A DNA stretch of 64,000 nucleotides from Rhynochetos jubatus (taxonomy: Eukaryota; Chordata; Aves; Eurypygiformes; Rhynochetidae). Shown one piece after another: positions 45,208 to 57,805 of this stretch. Under the pieces are notes generated by a model. It saw only the letters and a program-made list of their open reading frames with translations. It searched no databases and was not told the DNA's origin. Made by a program: the position numbers and the translations under genes. The stretch is taken from positions 4,268,157-4,332,156 of the forward strand of contig CM050676.1 in NCBI GenBank assembly GCA_027574665.1, in the 5' to 3' direction. Positions within the stretch are counted from its first letter, which is position 1, and each line of letters opens with the position of its first letter.

Positions 45208-47936
45208 ATGGCGTGGCCACCGCGGCAGCTCCCACCCCGCCGCTCCCGCGCACCTCCTGCGCCCCAGCTCCAGCCCACTTTTCTGCTCCCGGACACCTTC
45301 TACCCCCCAGGTAGGCACCGACGCCGACCCCTGCAGCCCGGGGATGCTCTCAGGGGCCAGAGCAGAGCTGAGCCCTGGCCGTCACTCCTGTCTCTCTTCC
45401 AGGCTCAGCCAACCTGTGCCCAGTGCCCGGGCAGTGGCAGCCCTTCCTCACAGCCTGGGCACCCGCGGCGCGGAGGGCACCCGCGGCGCGGATGGCACCC
45501 CAAGTCCCCCGGGCATTACCAGCAGGTATGGCAGCCCTGTCCGCTCTGGCACCCGGACCCCTGCACACACTGAGCATCCCACACCCCCGGGAACCCCAGC
45601 ATCCCCTGCACCCCCGGCCCCTGGCACATATGGCACTGGGGTGCAGCAAGCCCGGGCGAGTGTCCGTGCCCTCGCCGGGGTGATGCCTGCCCACTACATC
45701 CAATTCCCAGGGGATTTCCCAAACACTTGGGGCCACATCTCCCGTTCCACCTCAGGGAAGCCAGCCCCCTCCCCAGTTAACAACCCCGGCCCACCCCGCG
45801 GGGAGCGCCCCGGCCACCATCTGCCCACGTGCCAGGCGCAGAGCTGTTTGGCGTCAGCCACCGGGGCCGGCTCAGCGGGTGCACCTGGAGGTTGCCCCTG
45901 GCCCAGCACGGCTCCCTCTCACCCTCCCAGGTCTGCAGAGGGCTCCATGCAGCTGCCTCTTCGACCCCCACCTCCTCCACGTGCCAGGGACGGGCACCGT
46001 CCACCTGCCATCGGCCTCCGCCACGCTGGGCCACGCTCCCGCTCCTCTGCCGGCTGCTGCCCTGTGGGTCCCTGGGGGCTACGAGACACCCCTGGCCTGG
46101 GCAGTCCCGGTGACCCCCCACGGCCAACCGCAACCCCTGGCCCCCCCAAACCATCAGGCCAGAGCGGTGGCCCCGACTCTGCTGCGGCCAACGTCCAGCC
46201 CCGGCTCCCAGCACATCAAGGGGCCGGCGGCACAAGTCAACATCTCCGGCCGGGCCACCGCCACAGGGGCAGCCCCGGGCAGCACCATCCGCCCGGGCAG
46301 AGACATCCCCCCCAGCCCCGTTGCTGCCCGGGACAACCACGGCCTTGGGGACCTCGAAGTCACCGAAGAGCAGCTCCTCGAAGAGGCCCTAAGGCTCTTT
46401 GGTTGCTCCCGGGATGTGCTGGGGGTCAGCGAGGGGGGGCCCAGCAGTGTCCCTGTGGCCGGGGACACTGGGGACAGCGGCAGAGGTGGGACAGCGGTGA
46501 CAACAGCGCCCCCGGTGTTGCTGTCATCAAGCCACGGCTCCCAGCACACGGAGGGGCAGTTGAACATCACCAGCGTGGCCACCGCTGTGGGGGCACCCCC
46601 AGGCAGCACCATCCCCCCGGAGAGAGACACCCCCTCCAGCCCCATCGCTGCCCGGGACAACCAAGGCCTTGGGGACCTTGATGTCACCAACGAGGAGCTC
46701 CTCGAAGAGGCCCTAAGGCTCTTTGGTTGCTCCCGGGATGTGCTGGGAGCCAGCCGGGATGGTCCTGGCCCTGTTCCTACGGCTGGGGACACTGGGGACA
46801 GCTCCAGAGAGGGGAAAGCGGTGGCCCCAGGCCCCCAGGAGTTGCCATCTTCCAGCCATGGCTCCCAGATCATCGAGGGACAGTGCAACGTCTCTGGCAC
46901 GGCCACTGCCATAGGGGCACCCCAGCGGAGCAACACCCCCCTGAGCAGAGACATCTCCCCCAGCCCCATCGCTGCCCGGGACAACCAAGGCCTTGAGGAC
47001 CTCAGTGTGGCCGACGAGGAGCTCCTCGAAGAGGCCCTAAGGCTGACGGGTTGCTCCCGGGATGTGCTGGGGGTCAGGGAGGGGGGTCCCAGGAGTGTCC
47101 CTGTGCCTGGGCACCCTGCTGACACTGGCGGGGAGGGGAGAGTGGTGACCCCAGCGCCCCCGATGTTGCCCTCCTCCACCCACGGCTCCCAGCACATCGA
47201 GGGGCAGTTGAACATCGCTGGCACGGCCACCACCACGGGAGCACCCCTGGGCAGCAACATCCCCCCGGGCAGCAACATCTCCTGCAGCCCCTGTGCTACC
47301 CCGGAAAACCTGGGACTGTGGGACCTGGCAGATGACCTGGAAGTTTCCAGGGAGGAGCTGCATGAGGACACCCTAAAGCTCATCGCTTCCGCCCTGGAAA
47401 TCGAGGGGGTCAGCCAGGATGGAGCCAGCAACATCGCCCCGGGCCATGGCATCCCCTCCCATTCCGCTGATGCCCCCCACAGCCAAGAGCCTTGTGACCC
47501 GGCCGGAAACCTCGACCTGCCCGGGGAGGTGCCTCTGGAAGAGGCACTAAGGCTCTTTGGCTGCTCCCTGGACACCGTGGGGGGCAGCCAGGACGGTCCC
47601 GGCAGCGACCCCATCTCTGGGGATCCGGGTGACACCGGCACAGGGGTCCCCGACAGCGACTTCAACTCGCTCTCGCTGACGGATGAGCTGCTCACCCTCG
47701 CCGCCCGCGTCCTCGAGACCCCCGACGCCATCCTCAGCAACGAGGAATCCATCTTCTCCATGGAGCTGCTGGAGCCATGGGAAGATGAGGCGATGGACCC
47801 GGCACCGTCCCCTCTGGCCGTGGCAGAGGAGCGGGGGAAGAAGCGGGGGCAGGAGCCGCGGGGGAGCACCTTGGAGGAGCCCCCCAGCAAGCGCAGGGCT
47901 CTGGCCGGCAGCACGGGGCTGGCAGGGGGGCAGTAG
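45208..47936 (+). CDS. PRR22: PRR22-like protein, copy D
   Basis: Exons are 45208-45310, 45403-45525 and 45931-47936, giving 743 residues. It shares with C the 18-bp exon 2 duplication and the LEEPPSKRR end. Private changes are DSDFNSLSL (Asp to Asn) and LNITSVAT (Ala to Thr). The frame is intact with three 108-residue repeats. Confidence 0.85.
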
Positions 47937-48034
47937 GCCCACAGCGGGGCTGGGATGGACCTGGGGGCAGCGGGGGTGGGGAGGAGGGGGGTGTTAGTGT
48001 GCAGTTAAAGAGTCTCTTTCCTTCCTTGTTTCCC

Positions 48035-48040
48035 ATTAAA
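48035..48040 (+). terminator. PRR22 copy D polyadenylation signal ATTAAA
   Basis: Same position after the stop as in the other copies. Confidence 0.6.
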
Positions 48041-49315
48041 AGACTTTCCTCCAGAACCTCTCCGTGCCTCTGGGGTGTGGGGGGAGGGGGCACCGGGAAA
48101 CGGCACCCAAGAGCTGCCAAAGCCCCGCTGAGCCCCAGGTCGAGCCGGGGAGCCCCGAAGGGCACCGAGCCGTCCCCGGGGACGAGTCACCGCCAGCAGG
48201 GTGGGAATGGCGGGGATCGGGGGGATTCCCCTGTCCCTTCCCCATGGGAGCAGCCCTTTGGCAGGGAGCCAGCACAGGGGGGTCCCTGCAGGACTCACGG
48301 ACACGGCCCCACGCTGAAAGAAAGGTCTCTGGTGCCTCAAGAGTCAGAGACTCAGAGAGTTTTTGGCTGCAGAGGTTCTGCTACAAGATTCTTGCTTGCG
48401 GCCCACGCACCCCAGGCGCAGACTCCGAGGATCACCCACGAGGCGCCCGCTGTCCCCGTCATGCAGGGACTAGGGCCCAGGGAAGAGGCGGGAAGGAGTG
48501 TCCCACGTGCGTGGGGAGGACACGGCAAGTAGAGTGCAGGGAGCAGGGCTCAGGGTGTGCCGTCTCACACCAGACATCCAACCTTCGACACCTCAGCTTG
48601 GTTTGGAGTCTGAACTTGGACTCCCAGAGCCAAGGCAAGGACAGACTTTGTACTCCAGCCACTTGCACGAGCACCAGCCCTCGCTCGCTGTGGTAGCAGG
48701 ACAGCCTCGGTACTGCAACCGTCGGCAACGTGTGGCAGCACCTCACATCTGGAGGTAGTTTGGGGTCGGCCACAGGCCATGCCAGAGGACAACCCCCGTC
48801 CCCAGAGACCAGGTGGCCTTGTCTCACGGCTCCTCCATCCACCCTTTCTCTGCAAAAAACCCACCCCCGGGGCCCTGCATCCCTGCACAAAGCTCCATCC
48901 CCTCCAGCTGCCAGCTGCCGAGAGGCAGAAGAGCCACCCACCCTCCCCAGGCTCAGGGAACCCCTCCCACGTCAGCAGACAAAGACCCCCAGGTGGTTTG
49001 TCCCGCTCCCTCCAGCCAGGCCCAGCCCTGCTCCAGCCAGAGCCCGGCGGGGACAGCAGCTGGGGTTACTCCCTCTTCACCCCGGCTCCCTCCCAGGACG
49101 TCAGCCGGGAGGTGCCCCAAAACACAGAGGCCCTCCAGAGCCACAGCAAGGGATGTCGCCTCTCCCGGCTGCCAGGACCGCACACCAGCCGCCTCTCCCC
49201 GCTCGGGGAGCCCCAACACGGGGGCAGCCCCCACCCTGCCCCGCGCTCGGCCGCTGCCCGGGGCCTCGGGCCACCCCAGCCAGCGCCAAGGGCTCAGGGC
49301 CTCCCTCTGTGCTGA
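48041..49315. other. PRR22-DUS3L intergenic spacer, unit 3
   Basis: Collinear with the other spacers; nothing further recognised. Confidence 0.5.
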
Positions 49316-49371
49316 GGACACGGACACGGACACGGACACGGACACGGACACGGACACGGACACGGACACGG
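49316..49371. repeat. (GGACAC)n VNTR, 9 copies
   Basis: Perfect hexamer array upstream of DUS3L copy D. Confidence 0.95.
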
Positions 49372-49399
49372 AGCAGCGGCCGGCCCCCGGCTGCGGCCC

Positions 49400-49494
49400 G
49401 CAGAGCAGAAGCTGACGCCGTCCAGCCTCTCTCCCCCGTCACGTGGTGCCGGGCCGCCGGTGCGTCATCAGCGCGCGCGGCAGCATGGCGGCAG
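49400..49494 (+). promoter_or_regulatory. DUS3L copy D promoter with altered motifs
   Basis: The ETS-type core is changed to CAGAAG (49406-49411), and a single base change creates a perfect CACGTG E-box at 49440-49445 (CCCGTG in the other copies). The ATGGCGGC start motif is kept. Confidence 0.45.
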
Positions 49495-52400
49495 CGCCTG
49501 TGGCGGCGGGGGTGGCGCCGGTCCGCGCGCGGTGAGTGCGGCCCCAGGGCTGCTCCGCTCCCGGCCCTGCCCCTCCGTAGCCCCCGGCCCTGCCCCTCCG
49601 TAGTCCCCGGTACGTGCCTGGCCCCGCCAGAGCCCCACCGGTCCGCGCCTGGCGCCTCTATCCCCTCCGCACGTGCCTGGCCCCGCCCCGCCCCCCCCTC
49701 CCCGCAGCAGACCCCTCTCCCCCATCCCCCCGGGAACCCCGCTCCCCGCCGGGTGCGGGCGGCACACGGGCTCTCTGGCTCCGCAGGTTCCTCGCCTCCA
49801 AGGAGCAGTTCCATGCCTCCCTGCGGGCCAGGGCCGAGCCCGGTGGCCAGGCGGGTGGCGAGGAGGAGGAGGTGGGCAGCTGCCCGAGCGAGCCCCCCGC
49901 CAAACGGGTGAAGTCGGAGGAGTCTGGTCAGGCTGGGGAAAGCCAAGAGGATGCTGGAGCGGAGAAGCTGGAGAAGGAGCTGGAGAAGGAGCCGTGGGAG
50001 CGCAAGCGGGCCCGGGGGCAGAACAAGAGGCGGCCATGCATGAAACCTGGCCCCTATGAGCAGCGCAGGCTGTGCCCGTGGGTAACGCAGGTAGGGTGTA
50101 GGGCCCCTGCTCCGTGCTGGGGCGGGGAGTTTGGGACCCTGGTGGGCTCTTCCTGCTCAAGGGCCGCCTTCAGTGCTGGGCAGGCAGGCGGAGGGCAGAG
50201 GTTTTAACCTCCTCTTTATTGTTTACAGGGACGTGCAGAAATGTGCTCCTTTGGCCCACGGTGCCGCTTCCTTCATGACGTCGCCGAGTACATGGCTGCG
50301 AAGCCGGCAGACCTGGGGCGTAGCTGCGTGCTCTTCGAAACCTTTGGCAAGTGCATTTACGGCGTCACCTGCCGCTTTGGCCAGGCTCACCTCGGGGCTG
50401 GCCACCAGAACCTCGTCAACATGGCCTTGGCCAGGCAGTGGGAGGGGAAGGAGGTGGTGAGGAACAGTCTCTCCAAGGACCTCCAGCACCAGCTGCGCAA
50501 GAGGAAGTTCAGCTTCAGGAAGGCTGACGAGTACCTCCGTGGTCTGGCCAAGGCCCACGGTCGTGGTGGGAAGGGAGGCCAAGCCACAGGGTGCCCTAGA
50601 GGGGAGCAAGAGGTGTCCAACTGCGCCACACGCCGGGAGGGCTTGGGAGACGGCCCCGAATGTCCTGTGCTAGCGGGGCAGGGAGAAGATCCCAGAGCAG
50701 GTGCCTTGCAGAGTCCCGGCCCCACGGGTGGCGAGGAGGCTCCCTCCCTCCCAACAGTGGGCCCGGTGACAGATGAAGATACTGTGAAGCTGCGGTGGTG
50801 TGAGAAGAAGAAGGTGAACAGTGAGGGTTTGGCCGAGGGCTGCTGTCTGTCGTGAGCTTGTCAAGTGGGTGAGATTGTGCTTGGGGAGAGGGAAGAGACC
50901 CCCGCGGGGCGAGAGGCAGGCAGGGGACAGAGCGGCCTGGGGACGCACGTGTTACTGTCAGGAGGGGAAGGGTGCAGGGAGGTGAGCTCTTGAGGCCATG
51001 GTGTTGTCCTTGGGGGGGTGAGAGCCAAGAGAAGCTGCAGCCCCTTGCTCGGGAAGGAGGGTGGGAGCTGAGCTGTCAGTGAGGGGGCAGATGATCTGCA
51101 AGGAGAGGCGAGGCTGGGGCTGGTGGTTTGTATGTACTGCACGGTGCTCTCCTTCCTCGCCTCCTCATCCCCTCCATCCTGGCATCCGTTAGCCAGGCTG
51201 GGCTCCCTCTCCATCTGTAACTGCTTGAGTTTTCTCCACGCTGAGCAGTGAAAACAAATCGAGCAGTTCAAGGTTCCGGTTCCTGTATCCAAACGATACA
51301 TTCTCAGGGAATGGTTGAGGTTCTTGAAGTAAACTAGTGATTTCCTGGGTTTCCCACTGAGTTTGACCCAAGGCAGGTGATGAAATTGCTAACTGAAACA
51401 TCTTCCAGTTTAACCCCTGCTGGTTCAGCTCTGCTAACATGCTTCTCCACCCCTGTTTTCCAGCTGGAGATCCAAGGCAAGCTCTACTTGGCTCCACTGA
51501 CCACGGTAGTTGGATAATTCTTTCCTTTTGTCAAAATTCGCTGTTGCTGCATTTGGAACAGGGCAAATCTCCTGGCAAACCATCACTCTGCTGTCTCTTT
51601 CAGTGCGGTAACCTCCCTTTCCGAAGGATATGCAAGCGCTTCGGGGCAGATGTCACCTGCGGAGAGATGGCTGTGTGCACAAACCTGCTTCAGGGCCAGT
51701 CCTCCGAGTGGGCTCTCCTCAAACGGCATCACACCGAAGATATTTTTGGGGTGCAGGTGAGTGCTGTCATCTTGATAACCGAATGATAACCCTCTTCTGA
51801 GGAGAAAAGCTGCTGCTTGGACTCATGCCAACTGTCCCCCTTGGGTAGCTGGAGGGAGCGTTTCCAGACACGATGACCAAATGTGCAGAGCTCCTGAACC
51901 AGGCGATTGAAGTGGACTTTGTAGACATCAATGTCGGATGTCCGATTGACCTGGTCTACAAGAAGGTAAGAAGACGTTCTGCAGTGCGTTTTGCTCCCTT
52001 CAACAGATGTTTGTCTTTTGCCTCAGCTCCTGTTGCCTGGTCTGCTCCTGCCAGACTGATCCAGAGCTCCCACTTTTTACAGGCGCTAGACTTCAGCGGG
52101 AAGGCTGTTCAGGGAGCAGGGAATGGTTGGCTGTCTCTGCCTGGCAGCAGGCAGAAGTTGGGAGGGAAGAGGGCTGTGGCGTTTTTGTTGAAGAGTCCCC
52201 TTTCTCCGAGTCCTGAGATGCTCCAAGCCTTACCTGCGTCCCCTGCGCAGAGGGCTGCTGTTGAGCAGCTCCAAGGAGGCAGAAAGTCTTGCCCATGTCG
52301 TTTTGTTGTCCCTCAGGGAGGAGGCTGTGCTCTGATGACTCGGCCCAACAAGTTTGAGCAGATCGTCCGAGGGATGAACTCGGTGAGTCAGAGCATCTGC

Positions 52401-55400
52401 CAGCAGCGGGCGATGGGCTGATGGAGCTGACTCCTGCCTCAGCCTGGCCTCCCTCTCCCACTTGTGCAGGTGCTGGACGTCCCGCTGACTGTGAAGATAC
52501 GGACGGGGGTGCAAGAAAAGATGAACGTGGCTCATAAAATAATCCCCAGGCTGCGGGAGTGGGGAGCATCCATGGTCACGGTACAGGGGCGCTTGCTGTG
52601 GCGTGAGATTGTTGGCTGGTGCGTGGGGAGCTCTGCTTGCATGTCAGCCTAGAGCACAGTGTGGGGGTGACCTCGCCCCTCCCCACAGCTGAGTAGCTCT
52701 TTCAAATGCCTTTGGCCAGCTGCATACTACCTTTTAGTGTTTGCTGCTGACAGCAGAGAAAAATGCAGGTGCAGAGAGCATTTTCCCAGGTGCTGCTGAG
52801 CCTTGTTATCCGTCATGAAGGGAGATGGCTCCTGCAGTGCTCTGGAACAGAGGTTTTGGCCAAACAAGCCTCGTTATGGCAGGGCTGGGGAAGCGATGGG
52901 ACCACCTCATTGTCTTGAGGATGAGTAGTTCCTGCCCACAGGGAATGTTCCCTTTGCCCGTGAACAGTCACTTAGCCAAAACATCACTCGGAAAGCATCA
53001 GCCCTTTTGCAGCTCGGCTGACCGCTTCCGCAGGCTGGTCTGTTACCAACCGGCTGGACTGTAGGTCCAGAGGGATCCTTCACCCCAGCCTGGTGTCATT
53101 GTCTTTGCTGAATCACCTTCCCCCAGTGCTCCCGTTCTGCCCGGCCCCCTCCGGGGCATTTGGGGAGGTCTCACCGTGACTTTCTTCCCCAGCTTCACGG
53201 CCGATCCAGGGAGCAGCGGTACACGAGGGGTGCTGACTGGGCCTACATAGCAGAGTGTGCTAAAATAGCGAGCCCCATGCCTCTTTTTGGTAGGTGTTTC
53301 TCTTGTTCTGCCATGTGGGCTGAAAGTGCCGCGTGTTTGATTTGAAATACCTTTGAAAAGGAAAAAGCAGGCTCCCAAGGACATTCAGCCTGGGGGAAAG
53401 GTTGGGATATCCCTGCTGCTGAGGCGATGGAGTGAGTTGCCAGCGGCTCTTGTGTAGCCCAGAGCTGCCCGTGTGCTTGGGGCCAGGCGTGACGAGCACT
53501 GAGCAGAGTGGGAGGGCAGAGGGCAGGCAGGACACAAACCGTGTCGGTTTGAGCAGGTGCCGTCTCCCTTGGGCACTGTGGCACAGGCAGTGCCAGCTGA
53601 AGCTTCAGGGTCGGAGCCAGGAGTGAAGAAGGGAGGAGAAGACTCTCCTGTTCCTCGGAAGGGGAACGTGAATCAGAACCATCCCTGGGAGTCTCTGAGC
53701 ACGAGCTCCAGAGCCCCTGTGCACAATGTGGCTCTTGGGCCCTGTGTCCATTCTGAATTTGATCCCAGGCCTGGATTAGCTCACTTTGACCTGCCCTTGT
53801 GTATCGCTGTGACCTCTGGCTTCTCCCTTCCTTCTGGACAGGAAACGGAGATATTTTGTCTTATGAAGATGCGAATCGAGCCACGCAGATGGGCGTTTCA
53901 GGAGTTATGATTGCAAGGCAAGTGCCTGTGCTTCCCCTTTGCTTCTGAGCTCTGTCAGTGCAAGAGTGAAAAAGGAATTAATGAAAACCCTGAACAAACC
54001 CAAAGCGTGAGAAGTTTCCTCTTGGTGAAAGTGCTCTCTGAAACTTGGTAAAATCGGTTGGTGTCTGTGAGAACCAACAGCAGCTTCCTGTTGACGTTGA
54101 GGGAAACATTAAAGCAGCGTTGGCTGGCAGATGAGTGCTGGAGCGTCTCTGCAGTCAGTTGGTGTCTTGAGAAGCATCAGCCGTGGGAATAACAATGCAC
54201 TTTTCTTCTTTGGCTGCAGAGGGGCGCTCATCAAGCCGTGGCTCTTCACTGAGATTAAGGAACAGAGACACTGGGATATCTCCTCCGGCGAGAGACTTGA
54301 GATCCTCAGGGACTTCACCAACTACGGCCTTGAGCACTGGGGGTCAGATACGCAGGGAGTGGAGAAGACCAGGAAGTTCCTGCTGGAATGGCTCTCGTTC
54401 CTGTGCAGGTAATTCTCGCCAGCTGCAGGGATCTGTAACGCAGCCAGCCCGTGCCGTTTGAACAACAGCACACGCTGCCGTGACGTTTCCTTGCAGGTAC
54501 ATTCCAGTTGGCTTATTGGAACGCCTGCCTCAGCAAATTAACCAACGGCCGCCTTACTACATTGGGAGAGACTATCTGGAGACGCTGATGGCAAGCCAGA
54601 ACGTGGCCGATTGGATTAAAATAAGGTACTAAAGCAGTGAATTTCGTTTCAGTTGCGCGAAGGGACACGGCAGAGCCCCACGGAGTCACCGTGCCTGCAG
54701 GCGTCCTCCGAAGAGGGGTGCTGGCTCTCTGCCATCAGTTTCAGAGGTTGTAAGGAAGCAGCACGGGTCAACCAGGGCTTTTCTTTGAGGTTTTACCTGA
54801 GCTTGGAGTTGCCGTAGGAGCGCTCTCGATCCCTGCATCTGCTTCAGCAGGTCAGCCAGGGCTCACTGCAAGGCTGGAATAGCTGAGCCCTCTCGTGACA
54901 CGCTGCTCAGCCCAGCACAGCTGTAGGAACCGAGAGAGGAGAGCACAGTGACGGGACATCCCAGGCTTTCAGCATCAGACCCCTCCGTGCTCTGCCCGGA
55001 CAGTCCCACCCTGCCAGGCCCATACAGACGCCAAGCAGGAAGGAAGCCCCATCCCCCAACTAGGAGAGCGGAGCATTGTCCCCATTTTTCAGGATCTGAT
55101 TTCCGAGTTCACGCGACAGAGCGCAGGAAACTGTTGCTCCCCACATCTGCGTGTCCTCAGGCCCTGGCTCGAAACGACTTTGGGAGCTCAAAGCCAGCTA
55201 AAATGAGAGCTGGAGCAGCCAGCTGCGCTTTCCCATCTCATGGAAATGGGTTAGGAAAACCGAGCGTGGCTACAGCCTTCTCTGGCTTCACTAATCCTCA
55301 CCCACTTTGTTAGGACTGGGAACAGCTGCCTAAAGCCATGTCACAAGCCCATCGAGCGCTGATGGCAGTTTTTAAATGCCATTTTTCAAGCGGAACCTGC

Positions 55401-56235
55401 CTGCCCGAGGCGGCACAAAGCTTTGTCGCCTGTGGTCTTCGCGGTGCCAGGAAGTGGACATCGACAGCCGTAACAGCTCAAAACTCTGAAGCAGTTAATG
55501 TTTATTTCTTAGAGTTCATTTTAAGGAGGCGCTGGCCAGAAGCAGGGTTCTCTGAGCACGCGCTTCCTGCTTCTGGGCTGTAGGTTCGGGCTCGTGCTCT
55601 GCAATTCTGTGCCCTGCTGGGATACTCTCTGGGACATGTCTTATGGGCAGTTGGAGTGATGCTGTACTGAACCAGCATCCAGGAATTAAGTTAAGCCTCT
55701 TGGACTCTAAACAAAATTCTCTGCACTGAAAATCCCGTGTGTGTTCCAGAGGGTGAAATGGTCCTGAGCTGGGAAAAATCTGAGCCCAGTAGAACTGGCT
55801 GACATCATCTTGGAGTCTGACCTGAAAGCTTTCTGGCACTGAGTGGCTTTGGCTCTGCACAAGCACAGAGAGGTGGGGAGGAGCTTTTCCGAGGGTCGCG
55901 TTGATTCTCAGCACGTCGCTGCCAGCGGTGAGGCTGGGATTCAGGTCACCAGGCTTAGGAACCCGGTTTGGCATCGACTCCGGTGACTCCCCAGCAAGAA
56001 GGGCGTTGCCCTTATCTGGGGGCTGCGTCCCTCCAGTGCTGTGGGTCGGGGTTAAAGCTCAGCGCCAGAGCTGCTGTTGTGCAGCAGCCCTACGTTTTCG
56101 GGAGGGTAATGGCTTGGTTTGACGCGTGGCACTGCAGTCAGCAGTTTTGTTCTTTCTTCCAGTGAGATGCTTCTGGGACCCGTCCCTCCCAGCTTCACCT
56201 TCCTGCCTAAGCACAAGGCAAACTCCTACAGATAG
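49485..56235 (+). CDS. DUS3L: tRNA-dihydrouridine synthase 3-like (DUS3L), copy D, intact frame
   Basis: Exons: 49485-49531, 49787-50090, 50229-50813, 51464-51505, 51604-51756, 51849-51965, 52317-52382, 52470-52580, 53193-53289, 53842-53917, 54220-54408, 54497-54625, 56163-56235; 662 residues with no stop. Both zinc fingers are complete and all FMN and catalytic motifs match copy C. It shares with B the 12-bp ELEK insertion in exon 2 and a short duplication in intron 1. The exon 3 donor reads GTGAAC where all other copies have GTGAGC, so G at +5 is lost and splicing of intron 3 may be weaker. The VKSEESGQ segment has Arg to Lys. Probably able to encode active enzyme. Confidence 0.9.
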
Positions 56236-56320
56236 GGCTGATGAGGCCCTTTCCCATGGCATCGAGGCAAGAGGAGGCGTTCGGACGGTGCGTGTGGGCA
56301 GGCGGGTTGCTCTGACATGA

Positions 56321-56326
56321 AATAAA
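56321..56326 (+). terminator. DUS3L copy D polyadenylation signal AATAAA
   Basis: Same context as copies B and C. Confidence 0.65.
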
Positions 56327-57529
56327 GTTGTATGTTTTAGAAGCGCAGGTGCCTTTGTGCCCCAGCATCGGTCCCTGCCACGAGTTACTCAGCAGAGGGC
56401 TTTGCACAGCCTTGCAGCCAGAGGTGCCTCGCTGACAGAGCAAGCTGTTTAATGAGGAGCTGAGGGCCCACAGCAGGGAGGAGATAGGAGAGGGGTGGGG
56501 ACTGCAGTGTGGGCAGCCACAAGGCAGGGAGGGGACAGGAAAAGAATTGAAAAAGAAAAGTAAAGAAAAGATATCACTGCACCAGCCAGAAAGTGCCAGG
56601 CAACCATCTCTTTTTATTGCCCATTTCCCAGCACAGCTCCACAACCTGGGGCCAACGCAGCCACCGGTGCCTTGTGGAATGGTCCTCACCTTCCCGGCTC
56701 TGGCTTGCCGAAGGTGCAGGGTGAGGTCCCCGTCGGGGCAGTCCCCCAGTGCCGGGCATCGGTGGGGATAAGCCCTTTTCTTATGCCACTCCCAGTGACA
56801 CCGCTGGGGTGGTGGGAGCCGCTCTGGACCCTGGGCAGGTGCAGCCCCATCGGTGTCAGCACGGCACGGAGCAGCTCCCGCTGCTGCTCAGCCTCTCGCC
56901 TGCACGCTGACCCGCCCCGAGCACTGTCCTTGCCCCAAAACTCCCGTCCCCTGGAGCAGCTGCACCATCAGTACCCACAGCCCTCGGGCCACAGAGAGAG
57001 ATTCTGCTGCTGCAGAGGAGGAGGAGACGAGAAGGAAGGAAAAGCCCAAAGTTCCAGCGTGTTCTTAAGGGGGTTGCCCAAACTGACTCCTCTTCAGCCT
57101 GCAGCCACCCAGCACCCCCAGATCCCTTTCTGCAGGGCTGCTCTCCAGCCCCTCCTCCATCAGTTTAGACATCACTTTGTGCCCGGCCTTACTCTCTCCC
57201 GGCTGCAGGAGCAGCACTGGGACCAGTTCCATTGCCTGCCATTGGTCCTTGCCCAATCCTCTGCCGAGCTGCACAGACAAGCTCCATGGCTCTGCAAGGC
57301 CTCTTGTCCCTCAAGAGAGTCAACAGCACCTCCGCCCCTTTGCTGTCCTCAGCAACCTTGCCCATGGGGCATCAACTACTGCATCTGGACCATAGAACAA
57401 ACACGGAGCAGCACTGAGCCTAGGACTGAACCCTGAGGAACACCGCTGCTGAACAGTTGCCAGTCAGATGGAGCCACTGTTGGTACAACACTTTGTGATG
57501 TAGTGAACCTCTGCCTGCATCTCCTGTGA
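56327..57529. other. DUS3L downstream spacer and CR1-like fragment, unit 3
   Basis: Collinear with 31186-32388; ends at the third instance of the duplication junction. Confidence 0.55.
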
Positions 57530-57765
57530 CCCTCCATGCCAGCACTGCAGGCCCGGGACTCGTTCCACCAAGGCCCACCAATGCCAAGCTTATCCCAGCG
57601 CCGGGAAAAGACCAAGGCTTGCCCCCACAGCCCTGAGAGCCGCCTGGAGGGGCCGGGGGCACCCCAGTCCCCCTTAACCCTTTCCCTGCCCGGAGGGGCG
57701 GGGCAGGTTCCTGGGGCGGGGCGGAACACGGGGAGCCCCCGCATTGTGACCTGGGACACCCCAGA

Positions 57766-57779
57766 GACTCCTTAGCAAC
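57766..57779 (+). promoter_or_regulatory. PRR22 copy E X-box-like site
   Basis: GACTCC-TT-AGCAAC, identical to the other copies. Confidence 0.4.
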
Positions 57780-57805
57780 CGCCAGCCACACAGCCAGAAG
57801 GCACC

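Larger units (their letters stand above)
44932..57529 (+). repeat. Tandem PRR22-DUS3L unit 3 (12,598 bp)
   Basis: Collinear with units 1 and 2. Small indels relative to unit 1 are 3 bases in DUS3L intron 9 (near 53622) and 1 base in intron 12 (near 54659). Confidence 0.92.
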
